Shown piece after piece: positions 21,377 to 32,678 of a stretch of DNA of 64,000 nucleotides. A program made the position numbers and the translations under genes. The DNA lies in the NCBI GenBank assembly GCA_020698575.1, contig CM036252.1, positions 5,072,880 to 5,136,879 on the forward strand, in the 5' to 3' direction. This stretch comes from Bostrychus sinensis (taxonomy: Eukaryota > Chordata > Actinopteri > Gobiiformes > Eleotridae). Each line of letters begins with the position of its first letter. The stretch's first letter is position 1. The notes under the pieces were generated by a model, which saw only the letters and a program-made list of their open reading frames with translations, was not told the origin of the DNA and did no database searches.

Positions 21377-22185
21377 TTAAACCGGGACTAAACCAGGACT
21401 AAACCAGGACTAAACCAGGTCTAAACCAGGGCTAAACCAGGACTAAACCAGGACTAAACCAGGGCTAAACCAGAACCAAACCAGTACTAAACCAGGACTA
21501 ATCCAGGACTAAACCAGAACTAAATCAGGACTAAACCAGGATTAAACCAGAACTAAACCAGTACTAAACCAGAACTAAACCAGGACTAAACCAGAACTAA
21601 AACAGGACTAAACCAGAACTAAACCAGTACTAAACCAGAACTAAACCAGGACTAAACCAGAACTAAAACAGGACTAAACCAGAACTAATCCAGGACTAAA
21701 CCAGAACTAAACCAGTACTAAACCAGAACTAATCCAGGACTAAACCAGAACTAAACCAGGACTAAACCAGAACTAAAACAGGACTAAACCAGAACTAAAC
21801 CAGTACTAAACCAGAACTAATCCAGAACTAAACCAGAACTAAACCAGGACTAAACCAGGACTAAACTAGAACTAATCTACAACTAAACCAGTACTAAACC
21901 AGAACTAAAACAGGACTAAAACAGGACTAAACCAGGACTAAACCAGAACTAAACCAGAACTAAACCAGAACTAAAACAGGACTAAACCAGGACTAAACCA
22001 GAACTAAACCTGGACTAAACCAGAAATAATCTACGACTAAACCAGTACTAAACCAGAACTAAAAGAGGACTAAACCAGGTATGAACCAGGACTAAACCAG
22101 AACTAAAACAGGACTAAACCAGTACTAAACCAGAACTAAAAGAGGACTAAACCAGGTATGAACCAGGACTAAACCAGGACTAAGT
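21377..22185 (+). repeat. 11-bp minisatellite array (CTAAACCAGAA variants)
   Basis: About 0.8 kb of ACTAAACCAG units dominated by AACTAAACCAG, GTACTAAACCAG and AACTAAAACAG variants. A diverged lead-in starts at about 21183. The right edge is the same D2 segment that ends the 19.2-20.7 kb array. Confidence 0.97.
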
Positions 22186-22306
22186 AAGGACAGATACTGG
22201 CGAGTACTAAACTCTGCTAAAGCTAATAAACAAAGGTCAAAAGCTACCTTAAACTATCAGTAACCCAGCAGAGAACTACAGCTACGGCAGCCTCAGAGGG
22301 TCACAA
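22180..22306 (+). repeat. Local duplication D2, copy b
   Basis: Second copy of 20721-20846 at the right edge of the second array. Confidence 0.9.
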
Positions 22307-22458
22307 CATTTGGACATTGTTTTATTTCATGCGCGACTCTGAAACCTCAGCGTGCGGAGGCTGCAGCGGTGCATTGTGGGAGCAGACGATGCCATAGCGA
22401 GAGGTGAAGTGAGAAAATGGAGTGATGAATAAATAATCTGAGGCTGAGTGTTTTCTGA

Positions 22459-22610
22459 GACTGAACGACAGCAGGGTCACGAGAGAGACGAGTCCAGATG
22501 TCTGGAGGATTACAGACCGGATTTACGGGGAAAGTACGGACTAAGAGGAAGACCGTGTCCCGCAGGAGGATCTGAGTACAGGAGAGGACTAAACCAGGAC
22601 TAAACAGGAA
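22459..22610 (+). repeat. Local duplication D3, copy b
   Basis: Repeats 18545-18690 with few changes: GACTGAACGACAGCAGGGTC, ATTACAGACCGGATTTAC and GTCCCGCAGGAGGATCTGAG are shared, ending in CTAAACCAG units in both. Confidence 0.85.
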
Positions 22611-22913
22611 CAGGAACAGCTCAGGTACGATCCTCCACAGAGTTCATCTCAGCCTCCGTGAGCTTCTCGCTTTATTTCTGTCCTGTTTTATCACTGACCA
22701 CGTCCACAAATGCGCCGTCAGATCACGTCTTACAAAAGTCATTCTTTATCCAAAGCTGCAGCGAAACTAAACACAAGTTCCTCCACTGCTGCGATGTCAA
22801 GGTTCAAGGCTTACTGTGGCCCTGCCAAAATAAAAGCCTCTGCATTTTCCAGCAGCAGAAAGCACTTTATTGTGACAAGGTCAGACAGCGACACAGCATT
22901 AAGGCTGCGCACA
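22611..22913. other. Unclassified sequence
   Basis: Two overlapping short plus frames (87 and 68 codons) with no domain; nothing else recognised. Confidence 0.4.
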
Positions 22914-24556
22914 TGACCTGAAGGAGATGAACAAGGCTGGACCTGAAGGACCAGAGCAGGGCTGGACCTGAAGGAGCTGAGCAGGGCTGGACCTGAAGGA
23001 TCTGAGCACTGCTGGACCTGAAGGATCTAAGCAGGGCTGGACCTGAAGGACCTGAGCAGGGCTGGACCTGAGCAGGGCTGGACCTGAAGGACCAGAGCAG
23101 GGCTAGACCTGAAGGAGCTGAGCAGGGCTGGACCTGAAGGAGCTGAGCAGGGCTGGACCTGAAGGAGCTGAGCAGGGCTGGACCTGAAGGACCAGAGCAG
23201 GGCTAGACCTGAAGGACCTGAGCAGGGCTGGACCTGAAGGATCAGAGCAGGGCTGGACCTGAAGGATCAGAGCAGGGCTGGACCTGAAGGATCTGAGCAG
23301 GGCTGGACCTGAAGGATCTAAGCAGGGCTGGACCTGAAGGATCAGAGCAGTGCTGGACCTGAAGGACCTGAGCAGGGCTGGACCTGAAGGATCAGAGCAG
23401 GGCTGGACCTGAAGGATCAGAGCAGGGCTGGACCTGAAGGACCTGAGCAGGGCTGGACCTGAAGGATCTGAGCAGGGCTGGACCTGAAGGATCTAAGCAG
23501 GGCTGGACCTGAAGGATCTGAGCAGGGCTGGACCTGAAGGATCTAAGCAGGGCTGGACCTGAAGGATCAGAGCAGGGCTGGACCTGAAGGACCTGAGCAG
23601 GGCTGGACCTGAAGGATCTGAGCAGGGCTGGACCTGAAGGACCTGAGCAGTGCTGGACCTGAAGGATGCGAGCAGGGCTGGACCTGAAGGACCTGAGCAG
23701 GGCTGGACCTGAAGGATCAGAGCAGGGCTGGACCTGAAGGATCTGAGCAGGGCTGGACCTGAAGGATCAGAGCAGTGCTGGACCTGAAGGACCTGAAGGA
23801 CCTGAGCAGGGCTGGACCTGAAGGATCAGAGCAGTGCTGGACCTGAAGGACCTGAAGGATCTGAGCAGGGCTGGACCTGAAGGATCTAAGCAGGGCTGGA
23901 CCTGAAGGATCAGAGCAGTGCTGGACCTGAAGGACCTGAAGGACCTGAGCAGGGCTGGACCTGAAGGACCTGAGCAGGGCTGGACCTGAAGGACCTGAAG
24001 GATCTGAGCAGGGCTGGACCTGAAGGATCAGAGCAGTGCTGGACCTGAAGGACCTGAAGGACCTGAGCAGGGCTGGACCTGAAGGACCTGAGCAGGGCTG
24101 GACCTGAAGGACCTGAAGGACCTGAGCAGGGCTGGACCTGAAGGACCTGAGCAGGGCTGGACCTGAAGGACCTGAAGGATCTGAGCAGGGCTGGACCTGA
24201 AGGATCTGAGCAGGGCTGGACCTGAAGGATCTGAGCAGGGCTGGACCTGAAGGACCTGAGCAGGGCTGGACCTGAAGGACCTGAAGGACCTGAGCAGGGC
24301 TGGACCTGAAGGACCTGAAGGATCTGAGCAGGGCTGGACCTGAAGGACCAGAGCAGGGCTGGACCTGAAGGACCAGAGCAGGGCTGGACCTGAAGGACCT
24401 GAGCAGGGCTGGACCTGAAGGACCTGAAGGATCTGAGCAGGGCTGGACCTGAAGGACCAGAGCAGGGCTGGACCTGAAGGATCAGAGCAGGGCTGGACCT
24501 GAAGGACCAGAGCAGGGCTGGACCTGAAGGATCTGAGCAGGGCTGGACCTGAAGGA
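22914..24556 (+). repeat. 25-bp minisatellite array
   Basis: About 1.6 kb of the unit GGACCTGAAGGATCTGAGCA + GGGCT (25 bp), with C/T and CTG/CAG variants. In the right half, 34-bp units carry an extra 9-bp ACCTGAAGG block and become frequent. Two long minus-strand frames (245 and 189 codons) exist only because the unit lacks stops in those frames. Confidence 0.97.
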
Positions 24557-25051
24557 GTTCTATAAAAGGTTTGAGTGTAGCTCGAGGATATGAGCACTCA
24601 GGACTTCGGGGAACACAGAGGATCTTTTTGTCTTGTTCCCTCAACACTGAGCATGAAGAAAGGTCAGAGAACGTCTATTGCTATGAAGCCTTTAAATTGG
24701 CAACATTTTGTTACTGCTTTTATTTAGTTATGGATTTTTGGTGTTCCACATACACTATATTGGATATATAATAATATAATCGACATAGTGTATCTTTTTG
24801 TTATAGAAAACAAAAATGTGGGGGATTCTGTCAAATAGGTCTTGGTTCCAGTTTGTGAGGTGGAACAATTTCCCTCTTTCTCCTCCTCAGATGAAGCCGG
24901 GTCTCACTCATAGATCATGTTTAATAAAAATCACAGCAAAGTGTGAGTTTGTTAGAGCAAAAATACGCAAGACTCTGCGTCAGTAAACAACAATCAGCCA
25001 CAGTTAACTCACACGATATCACTGAAGATTTACTCCCAACACAGTTCTAAA
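24557..25051. other. Unclassified sequence
   Basis: Unique-looking AT-rich stretch between two minisatellites. A pyrimidine run ending in CAG near 24890 resembles a splice acceptor, but no exon can be supported. Confidence 0.35.
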
Positions 25052-26226
25052 GGTCTAAACCAGGACTAAACCAGGTCTAAACCAGGACTAAACCAGGTCT
25101 AAACCAGGGCTGAACCAGGACTAAACCAGGACTAAACCAGGGCTGAACCAGGACTAAACCAGGACTAAACCAGGGCTGAACCAGGACTAAACCAGGACTG
25201 AACCAGGACTAAACCAGGACTAAACCAGGACTAAACCAGGACTAAACCAGGGCTGAACCAGGACTAAACCAGGACTAAACCAGGACTAAACCAGGACTGA
25301 ACCAGGACTAAACCAGGACTAAACCAGGACTAAACCAGGGCTGAACCAGGACTAAACCAGGACTAAACCAGGGCTGAACCAGGACTAAACCAGGACTGAA
25401 CCAGGACTAAACCAGGGCTGAACCAGGACTAAACCAGGACTAAACCAGGGCTGAACCAGGACTAAACCAGGACTGAACCAGGACTAAACCAGGACTGAAC
25501 CAGGACTAAACCAGGACTAAACCAGGACTAAACCAGGGCTAAACCAGGGCTAAACCAGGACTGAACCAGGACTGAACCAGGGCTAAACCAGGACTAAACC
25601 AGGACTAAACCAGGACTAAACCAGGACTAAACCAGGGCTAAAGCAGGGCTAAACCAGGACTAAACCAGGTCTAAACCAGGACTAAACCAGGGCTAAACCA
25701 GGACTAAACCAGGACTAAACCAGGACTAAACCAGGACTAAACCAGGACTAAAGCAGGGCTAAACCAGGACTAAACCAGGTCTAAACCAGGACTAAACCAG
25801 GACTAAACCAGGGCTAAACCAGGACTAAACCAGGGCTAAACCAGGACTAAACCAGGGCTAAACCAGGGCTAAACCAGGACTAAACCAGGACTAAACCAGG
25901 ACTAAACCAGGGCTAAACCAGGGCTAAACCAGGGCTAAACCAGGACTAAACCAGGGCTAAACCAGGACTAAACCAGGACTAAACCAGGACTAAACCAGGT
26001 CTAAACCAGGACTAAACCAGGGCTAAACCAGGGCTAAACCAGGACTAAACCAGGGCTAAACCAGGACTAAACCAGGGCTAAACCAGGACTAAACCAGGAC
26101 TAAACCAGGACTAAACCAGGGCTAAACCAGGGCTAAACCAGGACTAAACCAGGGCTAAACCAGGACTAAACCAGGACTAAACCAGGACTAAACCAGGACT
26201 AAACCAGGACTAAACCAGGATTAAGC
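25052..26226 (+). repeat. 11-bp minisatellite array (GGACTAAACCA / GGGCTAAACCA)
   Basis: About 1.2 kb, more homogeneous than the 19-22 kb arrays, built of GGACTAAACCA, GGGCTGAACCA and GGGCTAAACCA. The left half is enriched in GAACCA variants and the right half in GGGCTAAACCA, showing two expansion episodes. Confidence 0.97.
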
Positions 26227-27116
26227 AGTACTTCATCTGCAGTACAGGTTGTCAGTACTTTTAGAGAAACTCCAGTGATCTTCTATTGCAGTATTCAGTC
26301 CATGTCTGTTCCAACCAACCACGTCCTCGCAGTACAAACATGAAATATAAACATTATTCTGTGTTTGTTTGTGTTTGAGGAAGGAAAGTCAATAAATTCA
26401 GATGAACTGAGGAAATATTGTGTTTGTTTGACGCAGCGATAACAAACAGGAGCACGGCTGTGTGGGGACTGACAGTCAGTAACTCAGGGTTCACACCGGA
26501 CCTGGTTTAGACTCGTTTTAGTCCATGTTTAGTCCTAGTTTAGACCTGATTCAGTCCTGTTTTAGTCCCTCCAAACTATCCCAAATACTCTCAGTCTCAG
26601 CTGTGAAACTAAACCAGCTCAAAAACATAACTCAGGCCTGTACAAAACCTGCCCTGAAACTGTCCCGTGTTGGCACTAATCCCCAAAAAGTGTACAGTAA
26701 CGGTAATGAGTTTATTTGGGTTTGTGCTGACTCTGACTCTGAGTGTGTTGACCTAGATTATTACCCACAATGCTTTGCGGCGGGGTGAGATTAGACAGAC
26801 AGACAGACACAAGCCGGGCCAAACCAGGAGTCACGTAACAGGTCCAAGTGCATTCATGTTTACGTTTTATTCATACTGTTTCTAATTCATCTTTATGTCT
26901 GCGCTTAGACCTGGTTTAGTTCTGGTTCAGTCCTGGTTTAGTTCTGGTCTAAGGTTTAGTTCCCCTTCAAGATCAAAACTACAGTCACTGGATGATCTTT
27001 GTGCCAGTCCCGAGCCCAGATTAATGGACAGGAATGTGTCAGGAAGGGCATCTGACACAAAAACACAAAAAAGTATGACGAAACCAGGTACTTATACAGT
27101 GTTAAAGCATTCGAAA
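26227..27116. other. Unclassified sequence
   Basis: Scattered single minisatellite units in reverse orientation (26500-26570 and 26908-26955). A piece near 27017-27060 (GTCAGGAAGGGCATCTG) matches the SINE body seen at 43085. No gene. Confidence 0.4.
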
Positions 27117-27711
27117 TCAGGACTAAACCAGGTCTAAACCAGGTCTAAACCAGGACTAAACCAGGTCTAAACAAGGACTAAACCAGAACTAAACCAGGTC
27201 TAAACCAGGACTAAACCAGGTCTAAACCCGGACTAAACCAGGTCTAAACCAGGTCTAAACCAGGACTAAACCAGGTCTAAACAAGGACTAAACCAGGTCT
27301 AAACCAGGTCTAAACCAGGACTAAACCAGGACTAAACCAGGTCTAAACCAGAACTAAACCAGGCCTAAACAAGGACTAAACCAGTTCTAAACCAGGACTA
27401 AACCAGAACTAAACCAGGTCTAAACAAGGACTAAACCAGGTCTAAACCAGGACTAAACCAGGTCTAAACCAGGTCTAAACCAGGACTAAACCAGGACTAA
27501 ATTAGGACTAAACCAACTCTAAACCAGAACTAAACCAGGACTAAACCAGGACTGAACCAAGGCTAAATCAGGCTTAAACAAGGACTAAACAGATGTCCAC
27601 AAATCAAATCCAAACTAAAACTGGCTCTAACTTAAACTAAACCAGGACTTGAACTGCTAAGGACTCCCAAGTACCACCAGTGGGACCTGTACCACAGCTT
27701 GAGAACCACTG
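27117..27711 (+). repeat. 11-bp minisatellite joined to a hAT right end
   Basis: 27117-27595 is a CTAAACCAGGT/GGACTAAACCA array. It is followed by CAAGTACCACCAGTGGGACC and then TACCACAGCTTGAGAACCACTG, the same right end as the hAT element 33904-34346. The left hAT end is not identifiable. This is a second case of the array lying directly inside that terminus. Confidence 0.8.
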
Positions 27712-28414
27712 CCTTCCCTTAAAATTGATCCCGTCCCAATTTATCCCACTTTTCCTCCCATCTTTCCCACTTCTCCTGACTCCTCTCTTGTTTATTCCCG
27801 ACACAAATCCCGGTAATTACCTTCGGAAAACCTTCACCGTTCCCGCTCCTGCCTGTTTTTTTCCCACTTTTTTTCCCTCCCCAAAGCTAATTATCTCTGG
27901 CCCAGCCTCCGGGAATCATGGGAATTAATTAGAGCTGGTGTCTTTACAGAGGCTGAGGTGGAAATGACAGCGGAGCATTAAAAACACATCTTTAACAGGG
28001 CCATTAGCCAACACACGCGGGTTACCATACTTGTGAGGACGCGGCGCTGGGTTTCAACTCAGTCCTGGTTCTAAAACAAGTCCTTAGTCCGAGCGTAGAC
28101 CCCTTCCACGAGTGACATATTCCGATAATTTGCAGTTCGGACACATGAGCAGCGCTGGTTCCCATTAATTTTTAAAAAGGAGCAAATTAAGAACATTAAA
28201 TTAGACGTTTTTAGACGAGAGGAGCTGCTTATCTGCTGAAAAACACTCCTCGTTACAGCCACATCACCTCTGTTCTCCTCTCGCTCCCCTGGCTCCGTGT
28301 GCGCTCCAGGATTACATTAAAACTTCTGATGTTGGCCTCTTCCTATCTGAGACTCTTAACCTCCGCCGTCAGAGCAGAGCTTTGCCGTCGACTGCTTTGA
28401 CCAGATACAAACAC
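27712..28414. other. Unique sequence, possible conserved non-coding element
   Basis: 27880-28020 reads as non-repetitive sequence with homeodomain-type words (GGAATTAATTAGAGC, GGCCATTAGCC). No coding frame. It is a candidate for a conserved regulatory element by appearance only; alignment is needed. Confidence 0.3.
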
Positions 28415-29211
28415 TAGGGCTCTGGCATCGAAAGAAAAGTTACAGTACTACTGGTATCAAAAAAATTGTTTTAATCCAATACCAAGTTTCAGTCTCTAGT
28501 GGGAGCTTTAACGTTCCTTTGTATGATTAAAATAAATAACACAGAATAAACTAGGGCTGCACGATATGGAGAAAACATGCGATATTCGATAACTATGTTG
28601 AAAATTGCGATAACGATATTATCGCGATATTTGAAAATAGAGCCTACTTTTGGAACATAGTAAGTTAAATTCACTACATTTCACAAAAATGTAAGTTCCT
28701 GTATTTACAAGTCAAAACAGCGACAAAATCAAAACTTAACACAGACTAAACCAGGAATAAAACAAGGCTAAGCTGTGACTAAATTAATTAAATTACCACT
28801 AAAACTGCACTTTTTAAACATTTTTATTTAGTCACAACACATGTTCTTTTAAGGCTCTGGTGGAAAATGATTCTTCAGTGTAAATCTCTGTCAGATGGAA
28901 GACCACAGCGTTATTGCGATATATTTAGATTCTTGCGATACAGATATTGCGTTTGCTGATAATTCGATAACGATAATTTTGTGATATATTGTGCAGCCCT
29001 GGAATAAATCATACAAACTACTGGGTTTAACTTGCAGCTAAAACAACTGCTTCAAAATTGGGTCTTTTATTTAAATCTTTTGTGTTTTATGATTGTAGAT
29101 GAATTAGCTCACCATAAGTATCAGAAAAAGAATCACTCAGGCACCGGTATCGAAAATCAGGCATCGTTTAAGAACTGGTATAAAAAAAAATCTCAGTGGT
29201 ACCCAGCCCTA
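28415..29211. mobile_element. hAT-like element (TAGGGCT...AGCCCTA), host of a nested hAT
   Basis: The outer ends are TAGGGCTCTGGCATCGAAA and, inverted, TAGGGCTGGGTACCACTGA; the subterminal words GGTATC, CATCG and GGTATCGAAAA recur on both sides. The 8-bp flanks no longer match. A family A hAT copy (28552-29001) is inserted in it. Element without the insert is about 340 bp. Confidence 0.55.
28552..29001 (-). mobile_element. hAT family A, nested copy
   Basis: Inverted ends TAGGGCTGCACGATAT and ATATTGTGCAGCCCTG. Target duplication GAATAAAC (28544-28551) / GAATAAAT (29002-29009), 7 of 8. The body is the reverse complement of 11752-12199, including one ACTAAACCAGGA unit near 28745. Confidence 0.9.
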
Positions 29212-29559
29212 CTACCTCCTGGGTTATGCACTATTAATGACTTTGCTCTTTTTAAGTCCAAACTTATAGCATTAATCAGACTTATTTTGGGGGCTTTTAA
29301 CACCTGACGCTGTAAACATGCCTCTGTTTTTGTATTTCACTCTATTTTTTTATATTTTATTAATGGTTTCTGTAAAGCACTATACAAATGAACTTTTAAT
29401 TTTTGTAAATACTTCTCCAGAAAAACATTAAATTTAAGAAAAACACATACATAACGTAGCCTTAGCTCATCGGCTAACTGCTACATTAAAAAAGGCTGAA
29501 CCTTATACAATCATTAGCATTGATCAGGATTTTTATAAATCAGTTGTTAAAAGTGTTTT
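29212..29559. other. Unclassified; possible LINE tail
   Basis: 29300-29400 (TTTCTGTAAAGCACTATACA) resembles LINE 3' tails of fish; weak. Nothing else seen. Confidence 0.3.
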
Positions 29560-29992
29560 AACCATGGATATAATACGACCTGGATGGGCCACCAGTTTGA
29601 TTAGTGGATTAAAAAGAAACACCTGAACACACACAACTTCCAAAATGGCTGGATTCTGTAGTATTTATTTTCCATTTTCATATTGTGGACCCTTTTTTTC
29701 AGTAAAAAAAAAAAATACAAAAAAAACATTAATTTGGCTAAAAAATAATTTTTCATGGTTTGTGACGTCACCGCTCTAACCTGCCGTCGCACTCATTGGT
29801 CAGAGCCGATCACGCAGCGCGAGAAACAAAGGCGCACATGCTCCAGGGCTGTAGAGCGCCCTCTATGGGCTGCACAACGCAGAAATAACGCGGATGTAAA
29901 AAACTTTTTTGGTATCACGCGCCAATGAGCAACAGCCACGCGACAACGGTCATGACGTCATTCACATCCAGTTCTGTAAGACGTCCATGGTT
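29560..29992 (+). mobile_element. Inverted-repeat element, copy 2 of the 3285 family
   Basis: The ends pair imperfectly over about 28 bp: AACCATGGATATAATACGAC versus AACCATGGACGTCTTACAGA from the right. The interior shares ordered blocks with 3285-3690, including TTTGTGACGTCACCGC (a CRE-like palindrome) and GCGCCCTCTATG. The superfamily is unknown. Confidence 0.6.
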
Positions 29993-30012
29993 CCAACCTT
30001 TATACACACTTT

Positions 30013-30093
30013 CACATGACCTGGATCACATGACCTGAATCACATGACCTGAATCACATGACCTGGATCACATGACCTGGATCACATGACCTG
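30013..30093 (+). repeat. 14-bp minisatellite (CACATGACCTGGAT)
   Basis: Six units of CACATGACCTG(G/A)AT. Each contains CACATG (E-box-like). Confidence 0.9.
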
Positions 30094-30234
30094 CAAATCA
30101 CAAAGAAAAATATAAAAAATTGTGTCAGTGGCCACTAAAATTGTTGGGAAACTCTCAAAACACCTGCGCCTGTTGTGCTGTGGATATTTTTGAACGGAGC
30201 TGGATTCTGACAATGTTTTTATAAAGATTTAGAC

Positions 30235-30858
30235 TAGGGCTGAATGATTTTGAATAAATATCTAACTGTGATTTTTCTGATATTGCGGCGTTGATTAAAT
30301 TTGCGATATATTTTGTAAAATCAATGTTGAGTTCACAGCAATCATTTTAAGCATTTGATGGAGCACTGGCATTGAAATATTCACTGCTGAACTAATCCAA
30401 GGAATCACCTGCAGAGGTCTGAACTACAGCTGTACACTGCAAAAAATCTGAATTGAAAAAAATTGAATTCAGCAAAAGAAAGCAAAATTATCTGTCCATG
30501 GGGTAAGCAAATTCCACTTATACCTTGGACAGATAATTTTGTTTGAAATAAGTAAAAAAAAGCTTGAAACAGGGAAGAAATAACTTGAAACAAGTCAAAT
30601 ATCTAGTAATAACTAACCTAATAAGTGAATAAATCCAATCTAGTGAAAACTGCTTGAATTAAGATCTGAATTCGAGTCATTGTAACTAATGTAGATATTG
30701 TTTTTTTGCAGTGTATACAGATTAAGACCCTGTGGAAATGGGATATTTTGCTCTCTGCAGAGGACATAACAGCTAAATAATTGCAGCCTTTGTGATTTGC
30801 TAATTGGAACAGCTCAAACTGCAATTTCAATTCCATTTCAATAAATTGTGCAGCCCTA
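30235..30858 (+). mobile_element. hAT family B with perfect duplication
   Basis: Starts TAGGGCTGAATGATTTTGAA and ends AAATTGTGCAGCCCTA, flanked by identical ATTTAGAC (30227-30234 and 30859-30866). A foldback element with TA duplication (30435-30713) is nested inside. Without it the element is about 345 bp. No transposase. Confidence 0.92.
30435..30713. mobile_element. CACTGCAAAAAA foldback MITE, copy 1
   Basis: Ends CACTGCAAAAAATCT and TTTTTTTGCAGTG next to TA on both sides (30433-30434 and 30714-30715), a mariner-type duplication. Both arms pair (ATAATTTTGTTTGAAATAAG with its left partner around 30485, GACAGATAATTTTG and so on). Same family as 51280-51668. Confidence 0.85.
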
Positions 30859-30866
30859 ATTTAGAC

Positions 30867-31896
30867 TCTAATTGCTACATAATAATACAAAACATCAACG
30901 CTCGCGCACTAAAGTTCTCTACTCAGGCGCCGACATTAAACATGCAGTCGATTGGTGTCAGCCAACGAAATCATCCTGATTATTCAAAATTTGCAATATT
31001 TTGTGACTAATGCCTAATCCTGCGCAGAAAATTGATTTATTTGGCATTTCATGAGGGGTAAAAATAAGGTGTATTGGGCCACAGTGTTCAGGCTCTGTCA
31101 CTGAATAAGAAAGAACTGGACCACGTTAACCCCGTGGTATAGAAGCTGCTGACTGCTGGTTATAATCTGTGTATTTCTAACCCCCTGGACCTCTTTCCTC
31201 TGATCCATCAAACTGCAGAGGCCTCTCCCGGAGCGGCGCCGCCTTCTGTGTTAGCGCCTCATGAATAATTCACTCACATTTCAATAAAACGCAGAGTTAA
31301 ATGGTGTTCGTCGCTTAGCTTTTCATTTCCCCGACACGACTGACCGGCCCACCATTTACTGAGGAGGAAGAGGTACTCGAGTAGAAGTACTGCTACTTCA
31401 AAGTATGTGTACTTCAAGTCAGTTTAGTGTAGAAGCTTTAGGAAAAAGGCATTTAGCCAAAATGGATGAACAAAATCAGCCAATCAGACGCCGCTGGATG
31501 TTAAAATTATTATAATAAAAGACAAAAAGTGTACATATATAAGGAGAAAGTAAGGGCATCTGGTGTAAAACCTGGGAAGGGACAAGGCCAGGACTAGAGC
31601 AGGGCTAGATTAGCACTAGCCAAGGACAAAACCAGGACTAGAACATCCCATAAAAAGCCACAGGAACAAATGGGGGCAGGGTTTACTCTCAGAGACTGTC
31701 CTTTGATTGGTCGAGAGCAGCTGCCAGCCATTCACATCGTCACAACAGAAGAGTATTCACGTCTCGTCTTTTCGAAGGCGTTTTTTCTTCACTGGACTTT
31801 GAAGAACTCTGTCCTGGCAGTAAATCGTTTTCAGGAGGCGTCCAGTCATTTCTAAAATCCAACCGTTCAACAGTTACAGCTCTGAGCACACGCCGT
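30867..31896. other. Mostly unique sequence
   Basis: 31190-31340 (TGATCCATCAAACTGCAGAG, GCGCCTCATGAATAATTCAC) looks non-repetitive and could be a conserved non-coding element. 31560-31640 has diverged minisatellite units. No gene. Confidence 0.35.
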
Positions 31897-31993
31897 ACAC
31901 AGATCAGGCAAAACATTATGACCACCTGTTCCTTCCTTGGACCGTCTCTGACAGATCCTGGCCACTGCAGACCGGGAACACCTCACAGGAGTC
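31897..31993 (+). repeat. Fragment of a widespread fish repeat (GATCAGGCA type)
   Basis: TACACAGATCAGGCAAAACA followed by TTATGACCACCTG and later CTGGCCACTGCAGACCGGGA matches two segments of a common fish DNA-repeat whose start is normally TGATCAGGCATAACATTATG. The middle is deleted. Confidence 0.55.
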
Positions 31994-32002
31994 TTTATTA
32001 CG

Positions 32003-32678
32003 TATGCTTTTTTTAGACAATTCATTTATGTGGCTGAATTTTTTGCAATTGATTTTTTGTGAACTGATTTTGAGTAAAGTGAGTAAAATTTTACAAGCCA
32101 AATACAGCGTATACAAGCGCAATGTAAAAAAAATAAATAAATAAAAAAATTAAAAAAAATTTCAGTGTAAAGTAAAAATAAAATAAAATAAAATATTGTG
32201 CCCCAAAGTAGAACCATGGCCAGCTTGCTATGACAAATTGAAAGAGCTGTGTTAGGTTAAACTTTAAAATTTATTAAACTGAATTTTTAGTGACTGTATT
32301 TTTTTTTATTATTTACACTGAAAGTAGTTTTTTTTTTTTCTTTTTTCTTTTTTTGCATTGTATTTGTATGTGCTGTATTTGGTTTATAAAATTTTATTCA
32401 CTTAAAAGTTTTTATTTTTATTTACATTTTATTTTGTATACACTGGATTTAAATCACTGTAGTTGGCTTATGACATTGTATTCACTGAAATTTTTATCAG
32501 AATTTGAACTTAAAAAGAAATTGAGTTCAGTATATTTTATTTTTTTTACTTTACACTGAAAGTTTTTTTATTCACAGAATTTTTTTATCAAAATTTGAAG
32601 TTAAAAAAAATCTGCTCACAAAATTTAATTGCAAAAAAAAAAATCTGTCACAAATTAATTGTCTTAAAAAAAAGCATT
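32003..32678. mobile_element. Long foldback (inverted-repeat) element
   Basis: ATGCTTTTTTTAGACAATT at the left matches ATGCTTTTTTTTAAGACAATT read from the right. Pairing continues inward through TTTTTGCAATT and TTTTGTGA. A second inner palindrome (about 32060-32200 with 32290-32405) shares AAAATTTTA.AA.CCAAATACAGC and TTTCAGTGTAAA. The right arm has an extra internal duplication. No protein frame of interest. Confidence 0.7.

Noticed and set aside
23910..24647. Minus-strand frame of 245 codons rich in SGPALLRSFRS repeats
   Set aside because: Product of the 25-bp minisatellite, which lacks stops in these frames. The same array also gives an overlapping 189-codon frame. No non-repetitive protein part.
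19211..26226. CRISPR-like array
   Set aside because: Units are directly adjacent 11-mers with no unique spacers, in a vertebrate context.
12077..28674. Nearly identical small frames MNLTYYV.KVGSIFKYR at 12077 and 28489
   Set aside because: They are the same part of two hAT family A copies; the similarity is that of the repeat, not of a conserved protein.
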